NCBI GenBank assembly: GCA_010405405.1
Contig: MU004230.1
Coordinates: forward strand, 2,377,744-2,441,743
From: Microthyrium microscopicum
Lineage: Eukaryota > Ascomycota > Dothideomycetes > Microthyriales > Microthyriaceae
Direction of reading: 5' to 3'
Length of the DNA: 64,000 nt
The position numbers and the translations under genes are program-made. How positions within the stretch are numbered: the stretch's first letter is position 1; every line of letters begins with the position of its first letter. The notes beneath the pieces are model-generated. The model was given only the letters and a program-made list of their open reading frames with translations. It did not search any database and was not told the DNA's origin. Shown in pieces: positions 44,215 to 56,813 of this stretch.

Positions 44215-47015
44215 ATGTCTCGACGCGTTTCGCCCTCCAACACTCTCCTCTCCTCCACTCGTGGTACGCCCAGTGCTACTGCCACCCCTCCCACCGCCGT
44301 CTCTGATATCGATTCGGTGGCTCCTGCTGCAGGCGGAGATGGCGAAGTTGTTCGTCGCTCAGCCCGCGAGAGAAAGCAGACCTTCACTTCTCTCTCCGAC
44401 AAGATGTTATCGGGTTCGGCAGTACACACCCGACGGGATTATAGGAAGAAGGACGATCCTTGGGATAACGCTATGGTCAATTATCCTACTATGCTTGCCA
44501 AAGTCTCTGGTGTCACTCTTGTGGGAGACGCAGATAGCGACTCGCCCAGCAAGCAACTTTTGGACGAGAACGAGAAGGCGCTCGATCTGGACATAGGTCG
44601 ACGCGCTTCATCTACCCCACAGCGAGGTACCATTGCGCGCTCACGATCTATACGGCAATCCGCGAAGTCGGCAGTCTCGGTGTTAGGCAAGCGAACTCGT
44701 GGCGCTATTGAAGCTACAAAAGACGCCGCGCAAGACCTTGTACGCACCGCCAGCCTGCGCTCTCGTGTGCCTAAGCGTAAAGCTGGTAGCCCGTCGCCAA
44801 GCATTGCTCCAGCCTCCAAGAAAGCGAAAGTGAATTCGAGATTACGAAAGGTCTCAACCCCAACCGATCCAGAGAGTGAAGAAGAAGAAGCAGACTCTGA
44901 TTCTGAAGATGAAGAGTCCTCTGAGCCTATTAAACCTGCCAAGAAACAGAAGATGTTCCTCGAACACGGTCTATACGTCGGTCAGACCCGCGAGGATGCC
45001 GCCCCCAAACCAAAGGGCAAGAAGTCAGCATCTCGAGTCGCTCAGGACGAGAACTCAGTATTTCCCTTGCCTTTATTCCATGGTGATCGCCTCATTAATT
45101 CTCAACCCGCCGCACCTGGCAAATCCATCCCGTGGGTACCGTACACTCTACCGTTCAATGTCCTACACCCTCTCACCAAAAAGGAACGCCCTAAGGACTG
45201 GAAGAACCTAACTCGAAGTAAGTTGTACCCCCTCACAACTCTCCATTGCCTCCCCACATAATTTCCTATTGCCTTCCCTCCTAACTTTCCATTGCCTCCC
45301 CTTTTACTTTTGATATGCTGCGATTATCTGATTTCATATGCTAACAACTTTCCTAGATCGATTCGTCGATGATGCAAAAGAAATTTATAAAAATCGCATA
45401 AAAGATCAGGAAGCCCTTAGCCAGTGCCAATGCACTGAAGAAACTGGCGGTTGTGGCTCCGATTGCTTGAACCTGACCATGCGGTATGAATGTAATGCAT
45501 TCAACTGCAGCTTGGGTCCGGACCATTGCAAGAACCGTCCGTTCGCCGAGCTCAAATGGCGCCGCGAGAATAAAAATGCCACCCGGCAGCTGTCTGAGGG
45601 CGAGACAGCACGCAAGAAGGAAGCCAACCTCTTCGGCGAAGGAATAGAAGTAGTCAAGACCAAGGGTCGAGGCTACGGTGTCCGTGCCATGCGATCATTT
45701 CGACCAGGCCAGATCATAGTAGAATACACTGGCGAAATCATCACTTCTGAGGAAGCCGAACGACGCATGAATAAGGAATATAAAGACCACGAGAATTTCT
45801 ACATGATGACCTTTAACAAAGGCCTTATCATTGATGGATTCGTCGGTAATGTTTGCCGATTCGTGAACCATTCCTGCGATCCCAACTGCACGATCGAAAA
45901 GTGGACCGTCGACGGCCAGCCTCGAATGGCTCTCTTTGCAGGAAGAGGCGGAGTTGAAGTTGGAGACGAAATAACGTACGACTACAAGTTTGCGTAAGTT
46001 GTTTCTTTGCTGTTAATGCACAGGATTGCTAACCTATCTCAGCCCGTTCTCTAAAACAAATGTTCAGAAGTGTCTATGTGGAGCCAAGAACTGTATTGGT
46101 GTTCTTGGCCCAGCACCGAAGAAGCCGGACAATAAAGCTAAGGCCTTTGTTGCTGCTGCTGGCAAGCTGGCTGGAAAGGCCAAGCGTAAGATGATGGAAG
46201 CCTTCTCAACCAACGACCAGCCTTCCACTCCTAGCAAGCGCCGCAAGACTGGTACTGCAGCAGCAACTCCATCCTCTCGCCATAAGAAGACCGACCCGCG
46301 GACTGGCAATGCACCAGCTGTTGAATTGAAGTCCACAGCCGTCATGCAGGTTCAGCGACAAGGTCGAGAAGAGCGAGCTATGCGCCGGGCAAGTTCCACA
46401 ACTTCGCTTAGAAACAAGACTGGCCATTCCCTCCGAGCTCGTCATTCGGTAGCGACTTTCTCGGTCCCCCAGGCTACACCACCGAAGAAGCGACTCTCTC
46501 TCCCACAGTCCCGTGCGAACAAAACGGCGGACAGTATCAAAAAGACTGGCTCTGCTATAGCTAGAAAATCGACGGCAGCTCGAAAATCTTTTCTGGGTCT
46601 CCCGGAGTCCAGCGCAAAGCGCAACACCTCCACCAGCTCGACTACAAAACTTTTGGATAACAAGAAATCGACGTCCAGCCTTAAACAGAGTAGAATCTCG
46701 TTCAACGGCTCGGCGCTCTCTCTTGAAATTCCCGATACCCCAAAGAGTACCACTCGCATTGGCCGTTTAGTCAAACCATCCCCCAAGGTGCGGGATAATG
46801 CTGCCCGCCGCGCCTCCTCATCCTCGACCTTTGATGTGCCTGATACACCCACCAGCGAGCTTCGCCAGTCTTCCCGGGCCGTCAAGCCTTCCCCAAAAGT
46901 GGTTGAGAACAGCCTTCACGAGAAGAAGACGGGCAGCGCAAAGAAGGCAGTTCAAAAGAAGTATGGGAAACGAGCCTCTCTTTTGAGCATGATCAACACA
47001 TCATCCAAGAAATAG
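44215..47015 (+). CDS. ash1: ASH1-like SET-domain histone H3K36 methyltransferase
   Basis: Exons 44215-45217, 45357-45993 and 46043-47015; 870 residues. The N-terminal 330 residues are basic and disordered with acidic patches. An AWS domain (CQC...CGSDCLN...CNAFNC...HCKNRPF, about 356-398) is followed by the SET domain (about 430-546). The SET domain shows KTKGRGYGVRA, EYTGEII, the catalytic RFVNHSCDPNC and DEITYDYKF, then post-SET CLCGAKNCIG (about 553-562). The C-terminal 300 residues are Lys/Arg/Ser-rich with S/T-P and DTP motifs. The order AWS-SET-post-SET without SRI or WW domains points to ASH1 rather than SET2. Fungal ASH1 places H3K36me2 on poorly transcribed chromatin. One feature is GFVGNVCRFVNHSC, where many relatives have KGN.ARF.NHSC. 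Confidence 0.88.
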
Positions 47016-48424
47016 GATGACTTGGATCACATGCTCGTGTTGTCGCAATGTGCCTAGCCCGAGGAGACCCACCGCATACTATTTTTGCATACCAAACCAA
47101 CTATTTATATCCATCGAGTGCGGAGTTTCTGTTTGTCCCGTGGATTCGATGGAACGCGATCGAAATGGCGAGGAATTTTTACATGGTTCATTGCATATTT
47201 ATACCACTTGAGCCAGCAGTCAGAAGATGGAATGGGTTTTTATAATGAGGCTGGGAACCGAAGAAGGAATTAATGCATTTAATTATTGTCATGACTGTGT
47301 CCATCGTGATTCAACAAGTGACAAACATTCCTGTGCGACTGTCATAGTTTCTGTCACCTTCCTTTCTCAATCTCCCTTGCTTCATACGTGTTCAACGCTG
47401 AGACTTCATTTATCACCAGAGCTACATCCTGATTTGCAATAGTTTGTCGCTTTCTACCATAGCCCACAATAAATAGCAGGAGTTGAGCTCACATCATATC
47501 ATATGGCACTTGATTAATAAAAGAAGGCCAGTGATTCATTTCAACTTCTTATCTTCCTCATCCTCATCCTCAACCGATCCTGCCCACGCCGACGCAAACC
47601 CCAACTGATACCCTCTCGAGCAACAGAAAGCCTTCAATCCTATCCAAAACAATTTAGAAACTACCCGCCAAAGATAAAATGGACAGCACGCTATCGTTCA
47701 AACCTTTACAATTCATGAATCGAGCTCAGGCTGACGATAACACAGCAGCAAAGCAAAAGCCATCATCCAACATCGTAGTCAGCCAGCCATAAGAAAGACC
47801 GGACAGCACCAGAAGGGACGACCATAACACAAACCACATAAAAACTAAGCCGCTAGATTAATACAAATGGAGATATTGATGATAAAAGAGGATTAATCCG
47901 ACTAGCAGATTTCGATTGAATTTTTCTTTGCAACAAAAAGAGATGCAAATTCCTACAGAAACAAGAAAATAAGAGAAACAACAAAGGGTACTGGGTAATA
48001 TTGAATATTGGTCGCAAGAAAAACAGGGACAAGGAGAAAGGAAAACAGGCTCGACCGACAAAACCAGTGAGCATACAGTTCCAGAGTCCAGAGAAGGCCA
48101 ATGATGGATTACTCCGTACAATATGCTGGGACATGGGTGTTCGCCGGTGTTGTTTAAACAGGTGTTTGGCTGCTTTGTCGTTGGGACTTTTTAAATATGC
48201 TTTAACTCTCCGCTCTGGAAGAAAGGAGAAAGAAGAGAGCTTGGACTCCTGCTTGTCGCTTTTTGTCGGATAGCACCAGAACTGCCAACAGCGGTTTGTT
48301 TCGCGGTATGTTCGCCAGGGAATGCTGCTTCGAGAAATCCGTCAACCGTCCATATATCTCAATACACGCCGACCGCTTATTCCAACTATTTCTCAATCCA
48401 CTGTCAATATCCTACTCAAGTCGC
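47016..48424. other. intergenic between convergent genes
   Basis: 3' flanks of the SET-domain gene and the septin-like gene. Frames up to 104 codons overlap on both strands without conserved features; no gene called. Confidence 0.45.
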
Positions 48425-50510
48425 TCAAAATGCATTCACACCCTGTCGATATACACCGCCAATCATTTCCGGACTCCGCGAGCCAGAGGGCATCCGCGAA
48501 TTCGAAGTATATGCCGTACCCGGCGCAGTGCCGTTACCATTTGTAGCACCCACGGCTCCGCCATACAAACTGCCTGAACTCGCGGCACCGGCACTCTTCG
48601 CCGTCGCCCCGCTGACATTGCGCACGCGCTGGTGCTGAGTGCCATTGCCCAGCTGAACATTTGGAATGCTGGGCTCGCCATTTGGCACACCGGTAGGCGC
48701 ACCGCTGGCACTACCCGCAGTGCGTCGATTCAGGCGAGATGTGCGCCATCCCTCGTACCACATTTCGCGCGAAGCTTCGCGGAGCTCGGCACGCCATTCG
48801 CTGAAAACGCTGTCCTTGAGGCGCACAAAGTCGCAGTGCTCTGTATTGAAAGGATCAGCGAAGCCCCATGGGAAGCGGCGGCCAACGACACCGGGTTCGT
48901 AGGTGTCGGGCGAGATGATTGACATTGGGATGTAGGGGGTGTCCGCTGATGATTCCATGGCTGCCTGGCTAAGGCGCGTGGAAAGTCCAGAAGGCGAGCG
49001 ACGGTGGGTTTGAGGCCGGGCTTGTGGGTTGGCGGGTAGCTGATGAGGGTGTTCCTGGTCCTCATCCATTTCACCGTCGGATCGGTCGAGGAGATTATCG
49101 ATTATGTCGTCTTGGTCGAGATCGTCATGTCCGCGATTACGATCAAGTTGCTCTTCATACAGAGCAGCATCCTCGTCTCGTTCGTCAAAGTTGTCAGAGT
49201 CATCTTCGTCTTCATTAAAGTTGAGCGCTTCCAAAGGATCGAGTTTGGCCTGTTTGAGAGAATCCCAAACGGCGCGTTTAAGCATGGCCATGTGGTTTGT
49301 CGTGATAGTGTCCGCTTTGCTGATAACAGGAATTACGGTGGTCTTTCCTTGCAGGGCGCGCAAAACTTGAACATCAAGATCTTCATCCAAGATGCCCATT
49401 AGACGAAGTGGCTCTTGAAGACGAGTTGTCAGCGATCTGGATTGCTTTTGGGTATGCGCCCAATTCGAATCCAGTCGAGCGGGATCCAAGATAAGGAAGA
49501 CGCAATGAATATGAGTGTCGCGAACACCAGGAGCGCGAACAACTTTCTGCTCCTCTGTAAAGGTTTCCTCGAATTTACTCTCAAGGAAGGAGCTCATCTC
49601 ACGTAATTGCAGATCCACAAACTTCTTTTCCAGACCTTGCGAATCCCATATAGTAACGCCAATTCGTTCATGGTCAACCTCGGTTTCCAGGTAGTGGGGT
49701 GTGAATGGCGAGTCTGGTGAGACCGCAGTACCGGGAGGAGAAGTGCTCTTCTCTTGGTGGCCTTTGGCGGAGAGTGAGACTTGAAGGAAATCAATGAAGG
49801 AAGTTTTTCCAGAATTTTGCGCGCCGACAACTAGGATGCTATTTGGAAAGATTAGTAAGATGGTCTCAAGATGTTCTTGATAAGCGTCTTTGTTGTTTGT
49901 TTGTTGTTTGTTTGAAAACACGGTTGTCGGGGAATACAACTCACTTGAATGGTGTGGGATCCTTTCGTCTTCTCACACGACGAGGACTGTTAATTCCCGG
50001 AGCGCTGATGGCACTACTGGCATAACTATACCGACCGCGATGCGTCATGCTCTCGGTTCTAGCATATGGGTCAACAGCTTGTTCGGAATTGTTATGGTTG
50101 GAGTAAGAAGTAGTAGGGTAAGAGGACATGGGGGGCATTGGGACTCCGTACGACGGCGGGCTTGAGCTTTGATGAAGCGGCGACACCGCAGTGTAAGAGG
50201 AGGCGCCTGGCGAGGAGCCGAACTTTGGAGCATATGCTTGTCGTGCATTTTCTCCGATGAAAGAGCTTGATTCTGATAAAGGAACTGGGTTGAGTTGTGG
50301 AGGAAGGCGAGGAGCAATGCTCTGAGGAGGAGGGTGGTTTAGACCCTTGTTCTTCTTGGAAAGCATGCCGTGTTTTTGGGAGCCGTCAGTGGACTTTTGA
50401 CGACGTAGAAAGCCAAATGATTGTCGACGGTTCGGGTCAAGACGAGGATTTGATGATGGAGATGTTGGAGAGTTTGGAGATGGATCGGTCGCGGGTGTGG
50501 AGGAAGACAT
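48425..50510 (-). CDS. septin-like P-loop GTPase with long disordered N-terminus
   Basis: Exons 49945-50510 and 48425-49838, intron 106 bp (GTGAGT donor, AAATAG acceptor), 659 residues. Residues 1-185 are Ser/Pro-rich and disordered, ending in a basic cluster (RRVRRRKDP) as septins have before the G domain. The G domain follows with NILVVGAQNSGKTSF (P-loop, near 190), IWDSQGLEKK in place of the switch II D-x-x-G, and VIPVISKADTI near residue 380, whose SKAD fits the guanine-binding G4 motif. A very acidic insert (about 405-465, DEDDSDNFDERDEDAALYEE) follows. After that comes PYIPMSIISPDTYEPG, then FADPFNTEHCDFVRLKDSVF, like the septin G-domain end. The C-terminus is Gly/Asn/Ser-rich and lacks the usual coiled coil. 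Probably a divergent fungal septin-family GTPase, not a core septin. Confidence 0.8.
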
Positions 50511-53097
50511 TGCCTCTGGGCTAGGATGTCAGGGTGAGCGGGAGGTGTGAATACAGGCAGGTGTTGTGTAAACGAGGCCGGGTCCAATGGCTGGATTGAG
50601 TGGTTGCGGCCGACAAGGTAGAGCAAGTAGAGTACCTGGAGTCCTGGACTTTTTGCGGGATACTGCCTGTCGGGAAGCTGCGTGCTGTGCTGATGTTAGA
50701 TTGGACACCTTGAACACTTCATCAGTAAGGTGCTGGGCAAATTAGGAGAGTATGATTTTGGCCGAACAGAAGGCAGACGAGAGCAAGAGCCAATGCCAAT
50801 GCCAATGCCAACAGTCTGTGAGTAGTCCCGTTGGTGCTAGGTTCGCAGCAAGTCTCAAGCTGTAAAGAGCTGGGAGCTTTCTTTCTTTCCAGGGTTGCAA
50901 CAACAGAAGCACTCTCCGTAGACTGGCACGACTGGTCGGATAGGGGAGAGCCAAATTGGCATGCACCTGTAGGCTGTAATTGCTCTAGCACCAACAGGTA
51001 GTAAGCGCAATAAATGGGGAGACTCAGCGCGCGCAAAGCAATCAAAGGCCCAAATAGGACTAGCTTGATGAGCCTGGTGTTATGTTTCTGGTGCTTGCAG
51101 CTTTGGTGCAGCCTCAGGGCAAATAATAGTGCAGGAGGGATGCGAAGCTGGGGGGGTTCTCGGGGCTTATGGAATTAGGAGCAAATGGAACCAACCTATA
51201 AAAAAGCTCCAGCTCTCCCCAATTTCTCTTCTCAACTGTCGCTTTTGCCTTCTCAAGGCCCCCTGGTCAAACGTCGTTGTTGAACGCTTGAACGTCGGAG
51301 GTGTAGGAGCGGGGGGGGCGGACAATCGAGAGATCCTGCTTGCTGGCCTGACACCAGTGTCACGTTGAACAAACGATTGTTTGGCTGGGAAACGGGCGCG
51401 GGAGGTTGCAGATTTGCAGTAGCAGAGATGAAGGCAAGTTGAAGTTGAGATGGCAGCGTGGGTCTGGAGGAGGTGGCACAAGCAAAGCCGTGGGATAATG
51501 GGACGATGAATTTCCGACAAGAGAAGGAGCGTTTGACGCGAGATGGGAGATGAGAGGAAAGACCGTGCTGAATAGTCACGACGACTAGTAAGTCAAAGTC
51601 CAATGGTGCAGTAACTGGCTTGCAGCAGCAATCAAAAAATATGTCAATAACAGGTAGCAATGGTTATGAGAAAGTGGAGATGAGAGATCAAACACTTTTC
51701 AGGAAGAGTAAAAGTAGTGGTCAATAATCACCAAGGCTTCGTTAGGAGCGGGTGAGGAGAATGTCATCAAAAGGGGCTCGAATACACAAGAGTGGCTTGA
51801 GACAGTGAGTGACAAGCGTCTGGATTATGAATCCCTATCATTGGATCATTACAAGACGACTTCTCTTGCAAGACTGCTTGAGTCGCTTCCTGGTGAATAT
51901 CATCTACTTTTGTCCATTGTCAGGCCCTGTAATACGGTAAAGATACATAACTACTACTAAGCATGGTATATAAACAACAAGGAATATAGAAAAGCCGATA
52001 TATATCAACGTAATGCTATTCAACTATTCTATTATGCCTCATTTGGATGTTGACTTCACGACTATGTCCCTATCAAATTCTAACCAAGTTCATGAACCCT
52101 CCAATAAAAGACCCCAATATAACCATAATACTCCGGCCCCAAATCCCCATCTTTCCGTTCATCAATTCAGGTACCAGGCCAAGGACATCAGTGCACCACA
52201 GCCTCGTCTGCTCATCTACCGTCAAACCTATATATTGTACGAAGTACACCAGTCGCACAATAATTACAACCACCGCGGCTCTATTTCGCAATAACTTCAG
52301 CGCCTCAGAAGCTATAGGGGCAATATACCGGACCGCAACAAAAAAAACGCCTCTTATGCACGCCTCATGCGACCAACGACTGCCAAACAGGCCTTCGCTT
52401 CCAACAGCGACAGTCACTCGGATTTTCCCCTGGCGGCTGCCAAAAGTGCCATTAACCTCTTCTAATTGGCCCACCCCAGGCCCGTCTCGCGTGTCCAATT
52501 GCACCGGTTCCATTTCTGCCGCTCTTAGCTGTTCTTTTTTTAAACGAAGAGACGTGACGTGCGCGCGTTTGGCAGTTTGCTTAGTGCTACCCCTGATTTG
52601 TGCAGTGGGGGCAATCAAGACCCTGGATTTCTTTGCTGGTTTTCGTGACTCCGTCTGGTTGATTTCTAGACTATCGTTAGACTATAGAAGCTTATGTTGG
52701 ATTCGGTAAGTGTTCCACGTGTCCGTTGTTTATTTTTTGCGTGGAAGCATGAACTGTTCCTGGGGAATGGTCGGAAACGGTTATGCAATGGGATTTGTAG
52801 GCAGGCAAGGCAGGGCAGGCATGGTATGCCCGCGTGGAAAAGAACAAAACATTGTGTTTGGTACATGTTGTTTATAGCATCTTGGACATTGAAGATGCCA
52901 TGAGGCATTGGGGTTATTCTCGAAGCTTTTTCATCGTTCCTTCCGCTTTCGGTAGGAGTTGCAGAAGCTTAAATCAACTCCATCAATACCACTTTCGTCA
53001 CCAAATATAGAGGTCAAGCAACAATGTATATTAGCATCAAAATCCAATGCAGATAAATTCCTTACTACCGAAATGCTTGCACCGAAAAATAATACTT
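50511..53097. other. long intergenic region, possible leader of the septin-like gene
   Basis: 2.6 kb. Two long frames lie antiparallel on each other: plus 52047-52709 (220 codons) and minus 52073-52618 (181 codons). Neither has a domain or clear coding bias, so I call neither. 50600-51700 holds C/T- and G/A-rich tracts typical of a long 5' leader. A short hexamer repeat lies at 50789-50811. Confidence 0.4.
50789..50811 (+). repeat. hexanucleotide microsatellite
   Basis: GCCAAT repeated nearly four times in tandem, in non-coding sequence upstream of the septin-like gene. Confidence 0.8.
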
Positions 53098-55681
53098 CTA
53101 AGCGTCCTTGTCCTTGCTCATCTGCTCCCATCGATCCCGAGCAGTCTCTTTGGTCTTTTCCATAAATGATTCATAACCACCTTTAGTTCGTCGATCAGCT
53201 TCTTCAACTGCATCTCCAAGTTTACTACCAGACGCTCCTAAGCCTACTCCTTGAGCATAGATATCAGTAGCGATAGGTGCAGTCATGCCGGTCCCTTGAG
53301 CTCCCAATCCTTGACCAGAAGTCCAGCCCATTTTGCCCAAGAGCGAGGCTCCCTTGGATGGCGCCTTTTGCTTTGCTTCTTCTGGTTCGGGAGAGGACTT
53401 TGAAGTCTTCGCCGGATTTGGTCGCGCTTTTTTTGGCTGGCCGTGTACGGCTCTGCGCTCTTTGGCACGATCTCGATATTCTAGTGTATCGGTTGCGGCC
53501 GGTTCAGATGCTACTGATGTTATACCAGCCTTCTTCATTTTTGCCGTCGCCTTGGCTACGAGCTCAGCGTTGTTCATATTGTCGCGATGTAGTTGACTAA
53601 GACGTTCGTGTTTGTTGACCTCGGCTTCCGTCTTGAATTGTCTGGAACAGAGGTAGCAGCACATTTTCTTCGGGTTGGCATATGACTGAGAAGGAGGCGC
53701 TAAACTGTCTTCCTCTGCTTCTTTGGCTGGCTTGTCGCTCATATCTGTTGTAGTCGAGGCATTGTCATCGAATTTCTTGCCACCTTCGCCGTGGAGCTCT
53801 GCATGGCGGTTTTTCCAAAATTCCAAGTGGGGTGCCACCACTTTCTTGTTTGCACCAGTAGTCGCTATATCGGCTTTGCGCTTCTTCGATTTGCCGTCGG
53901 CGTCCTTGGAGTTCTTGATGATGCCTTCCATGCCGGCAGGATCTAGATTATTTGTGGTGGAAGAAGTGGTTGTATTTGTTTTAAAATTTGGTGGGGTGTC
54001 TGACACAACAAATTCCCGTACATAGGCCTTGGGCTCCCAGTACGCGAGCCTGAGGAGAGGATTCGTAGTGGCAGCAAAGGAGAACTTTATATCCTCAGGG
54101 CTAACAGGAATATAAGGAACAAACACGCCAGCATGGATATAAGTTGCCAATACAGGTTTTGAAGCAATGGTGAACTTGTCAATCGCATCAAACTTTGTCA
54201 GTGCAGCTTGCGCATCCTTCAATTGTTAGCTTCATATCTTAATTGAATGGTTAACCTTACCTCCACACTGTGAAATTCCGCAAAGCCATAACGCCAGCTA
54301 TCATCGGAGAGGCGATCACGAACAACAAAGACGCGTTTAAGGCTGCCTTCTTGAGCACCAAAATTACTAGTAGCCGTCGTCGATGACACCTTGGCTCCCG
54401 CTTTCTTATTAGCGTCCGCTTCTGAGACTTTATAAAGCTTAGCCACGCCCTTGGAAAGCAGCTCTTCAGTGACACTGGTTTCCAACCCTCTTAGCAGAAG
54501 AAACTGAGATGGAGTACCATCGAGTGATACATCACTGTCGCCAGTGTTCAGCTGCGGTAAGACCGGAGGAGGTCCTGCCGAATAGTCTAAGACGAGTTAG
54601 AGGGTTGCTTATGCTTGAAAGACGTAAAAGCAACTTACATGCACGAGAAGCTGAGCATTTGAAGCATTCCTGACGGCGCGCGTAATTGGTAGTGTCGCAC
54701 TGTCAAATTGTGAGTCTTTAACTTATAGGTTAGATCCGGCGCTTGTACATTACTGCATAGCCAGTCGGGCTCCGGTGCACGTCGCTCACGATCTCGGTCG
54801 TCTCGCTGGCGGCTGAAAGCGATCGTAACTTTGGTCGTGGATTCCGCATTACCATGAAGTTTTATTTCTGGGTGGTTTTTATCGAGAAAAGCGGTAGATG
54901 CTTGTGAGTCGTGAAATTGAAGGAAGCCAAATTGACGTGACGTCCCTAAGAAGAGATAAGCATAGCCCAACAGCCAGACTCTGAGCTCATACCAGTTTTG
55001 CGATCACGAATGACTCGGATATCTGCCAAGCCTTCGACTTGATAGTATTGCTCCAATTCTGATCTGATCTGTATCCAACAGCCGACATCTTAGCGCATAT
55101 TCAACAAAATGGAAAAACTCAAGCCAAATCAGGCGAAAGAAGGTGATGGCCAACGTCATTCTCTGTAATATCCATGGGCAATCCTTCCATGATAACCTCT
55201 CGGTTTGGCGGCCCGCCATACCATGGCGAACGAGCACGTTCCCGACGGGACGGGCTTCTGCTTCGACTTCGACTATCATGACGTGGCGACCGGTAATCTT
55301 CTCTATCCCTGTCTCTGTATTCGCGATTTCGGCGGCTGTAGTCTCGAGGAGGAGATTTGCGATATTGGGCGTTGGGTATGGAATCGGACGAATCGTTGTA
55401 GTCTAAGCGGTCTGACTGGCCATATCGTGAATCCATGGTATATGGCCCTCTTGGTGGTGATCGTGTTCTTTGATACTCTTAAGAGCGGAAGTATATTAGC
55501 TTGAGTTCCTATTGTAGGCATTAAAAGTTCCCGGTTTTGCTTAAGTACCATGCGGCGAAGAAGGACGTGGCCGTTGGGGAGTGACTCGATCGTAGCGGCG
55601 CTGGTCATCCGAACCTGTTCTGTAATCACGTTGTGATGACGAGTAATGTGGCGGCTCATGGCCCATATTACGTCCAGACAT
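53098..55681 (-). CDS. RBM5/RBM10-like splicing factor (RRM, RanBP2 zinc finger, RRM, C2H2, G-patch)
   Basis: Seven exons: 55549-55681, 55155-55477, 54993-55068, 54749-54945, 54639-54699, 54261-54586, 53098-54216; 744 residues. An Arg/Ser/Asp-rich start precedes RRM1 (about 138-225; VIMEGLPMDITENDI, RQFGFLQF). A RanBP2-type finger WLCSNCDTTNYARRQECFKC follows at about 240, split exactly by an intron. RRM2 (about 280-400; FLLLRGLETSVTEELL, WRYGFAEFHSVEDA) comes next, then a C2H2 finger (CCYLCSRQFKTEAEVNKHE, about 565) and a G-patch (GKMGWTSGQGLGAQGTG, about 675). This order is that of RBM5/6/10, which act in early spliceosome assembly and alternative splicing in the nucleus. The exon 2 donor GTTGGC is weak but gives the correct RRM. 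Divergent from the MoaE-type gene, 244 bp apart. Confidence 0.92.
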
Positions 55682-55925
55682 ATTTAAAATATAGATGAGA
55701 AAAAATGAAACCTCAAGCTTTGAAAGAGTTGATGCCAAAGGATGAATTTGAGCTGCTGAAGTTGGCCTTTGTAGATCCTTCCTAGTATCCACTAGTCCTT
55801 TCTGGGTTCCACCACCCATTCATCTTGATCCTTGGCTTGGTCACTGTGCTGAGAGAGTCAATGTTGAAGTTGTGCTCGATCTCTACTTTTATCTTGAGCT
55901 TCTGTTGCTTCCAGTTCCAGCATAC

Positions 55926-56489
55926 ATGGCGCAAGAGCCTGCAGCAGCTGACCCAAAAGAAGGGAGCTTTTTATCAGAATTGGACATTCATGTTGAGCTC
56001 ACCCATGCTCCGTTGGACATTCAGCGAATTCTAGACTTGACGAAAAGAGACGAAGCTGGGGCAGTCGTAATATTTACAGGTGAATATTTACATATATAAT
56101 TACATCCTCGGACTAATGGGTATTAAGGAACGACTAGAGACACCTTTCAAGGCCGAACAGTCGTGCATCTATCATACTCGTCATATCAGCCACTTGCTTT
56201 GAAGCGGATGATGGGTATTGCACAGGCAATGAAACAGAAACATTCCTTGAATGCCATTGCCATAGTGCATCGATTAGGCGAAGTTCCCGTTGGTCAAGAA
56301 AGTATCTTGATTGCCGTTTCGACTCCTCATCGAAAAGCTGCCTGGCTGGCAGGTGAGGAAACTCTCGAAGAGGTGAAAGAAAAAGTCGAGATTTGGAAGT
56401 ACGAGCGATTCGAAGACGGAGGAGCCTGGCGAGCAAACCGAGATGGTTTTCCAGGGCAAGTCATCGAGAATGCATCTTCAGAGTCGTGA
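55926..56489 (+). CDS. molybdopterin synthase catalytic subunit (MoaE / MOCS2B)
   Basis: Exons 55926-56079 and 56128-56489, intron 48 bp; 171 residues. It matches MoaE throughout: [17 protein letters not shown] near residue 43, [17 protein letters not shown] near 62, [20 protein letters not shown] near 90, [10 protein letters not shown] near 113, and the catalytic-lysine region [14 protein letters not shown] near 143. With the small MoaD-type subunit it adds two sulphurs to precursor Z to make molybdopterin, needed by nitrate reductase and other Mo enzymes in the cytosol. The ATG of [13 protein letters not shown] is the first in frame with good context; the upstream hydrophobic reading is leader. 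The small-subunit gene is not in this window. Confidence 0.93.
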
Positions 56490-56813
56490 TATTGAAGAGT
56501 TGCTGTGGCTCATTGGGAATAGAAGGTGAAACCGCAGCAATCCAGCAAGCTGCGAGACTCATTGTTGGGTGTATTGGAGCCTTGGAATCTTCGGAAGCAT
56601 GCTATCAGCAAGTCCATGTCCAGCAACGTCGCAAGCGAAATCCGTAGAGTACCAGGTAACGCGTCAACATACATAGCTCGGTGCGATGCTCATATTGTCG
56701 ATAGTAGCAATGCCAGATAGAGCATGCAAAAACAATCATGATTGCGATATCGTCGTTCAGATCCGCCAGACTTCGAAGTATGCAGCCACAAGAAGCAGAG
56801 ATGTGCTCAGAGA

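Noticed and set aside
44481-44942. 153-codon minus frame inside the first exon of the SET-domain gene
   Set aside because: Antisense shadow of a Ser/Glu-rich coding region; low complexity.
46442-46885. 147-codon minus frame inside the SET-domain gene
   Set aside because: It is antisense to the clearly coding third exon and is a codon-bias shadow.
52047-52709. 220-codon plus frame, and the antiparallel 181-codon minus frame 52073-52618
   Set aside because: They overlap each other, have no recognisable domain and no splice or promoter context; at most one could be real.
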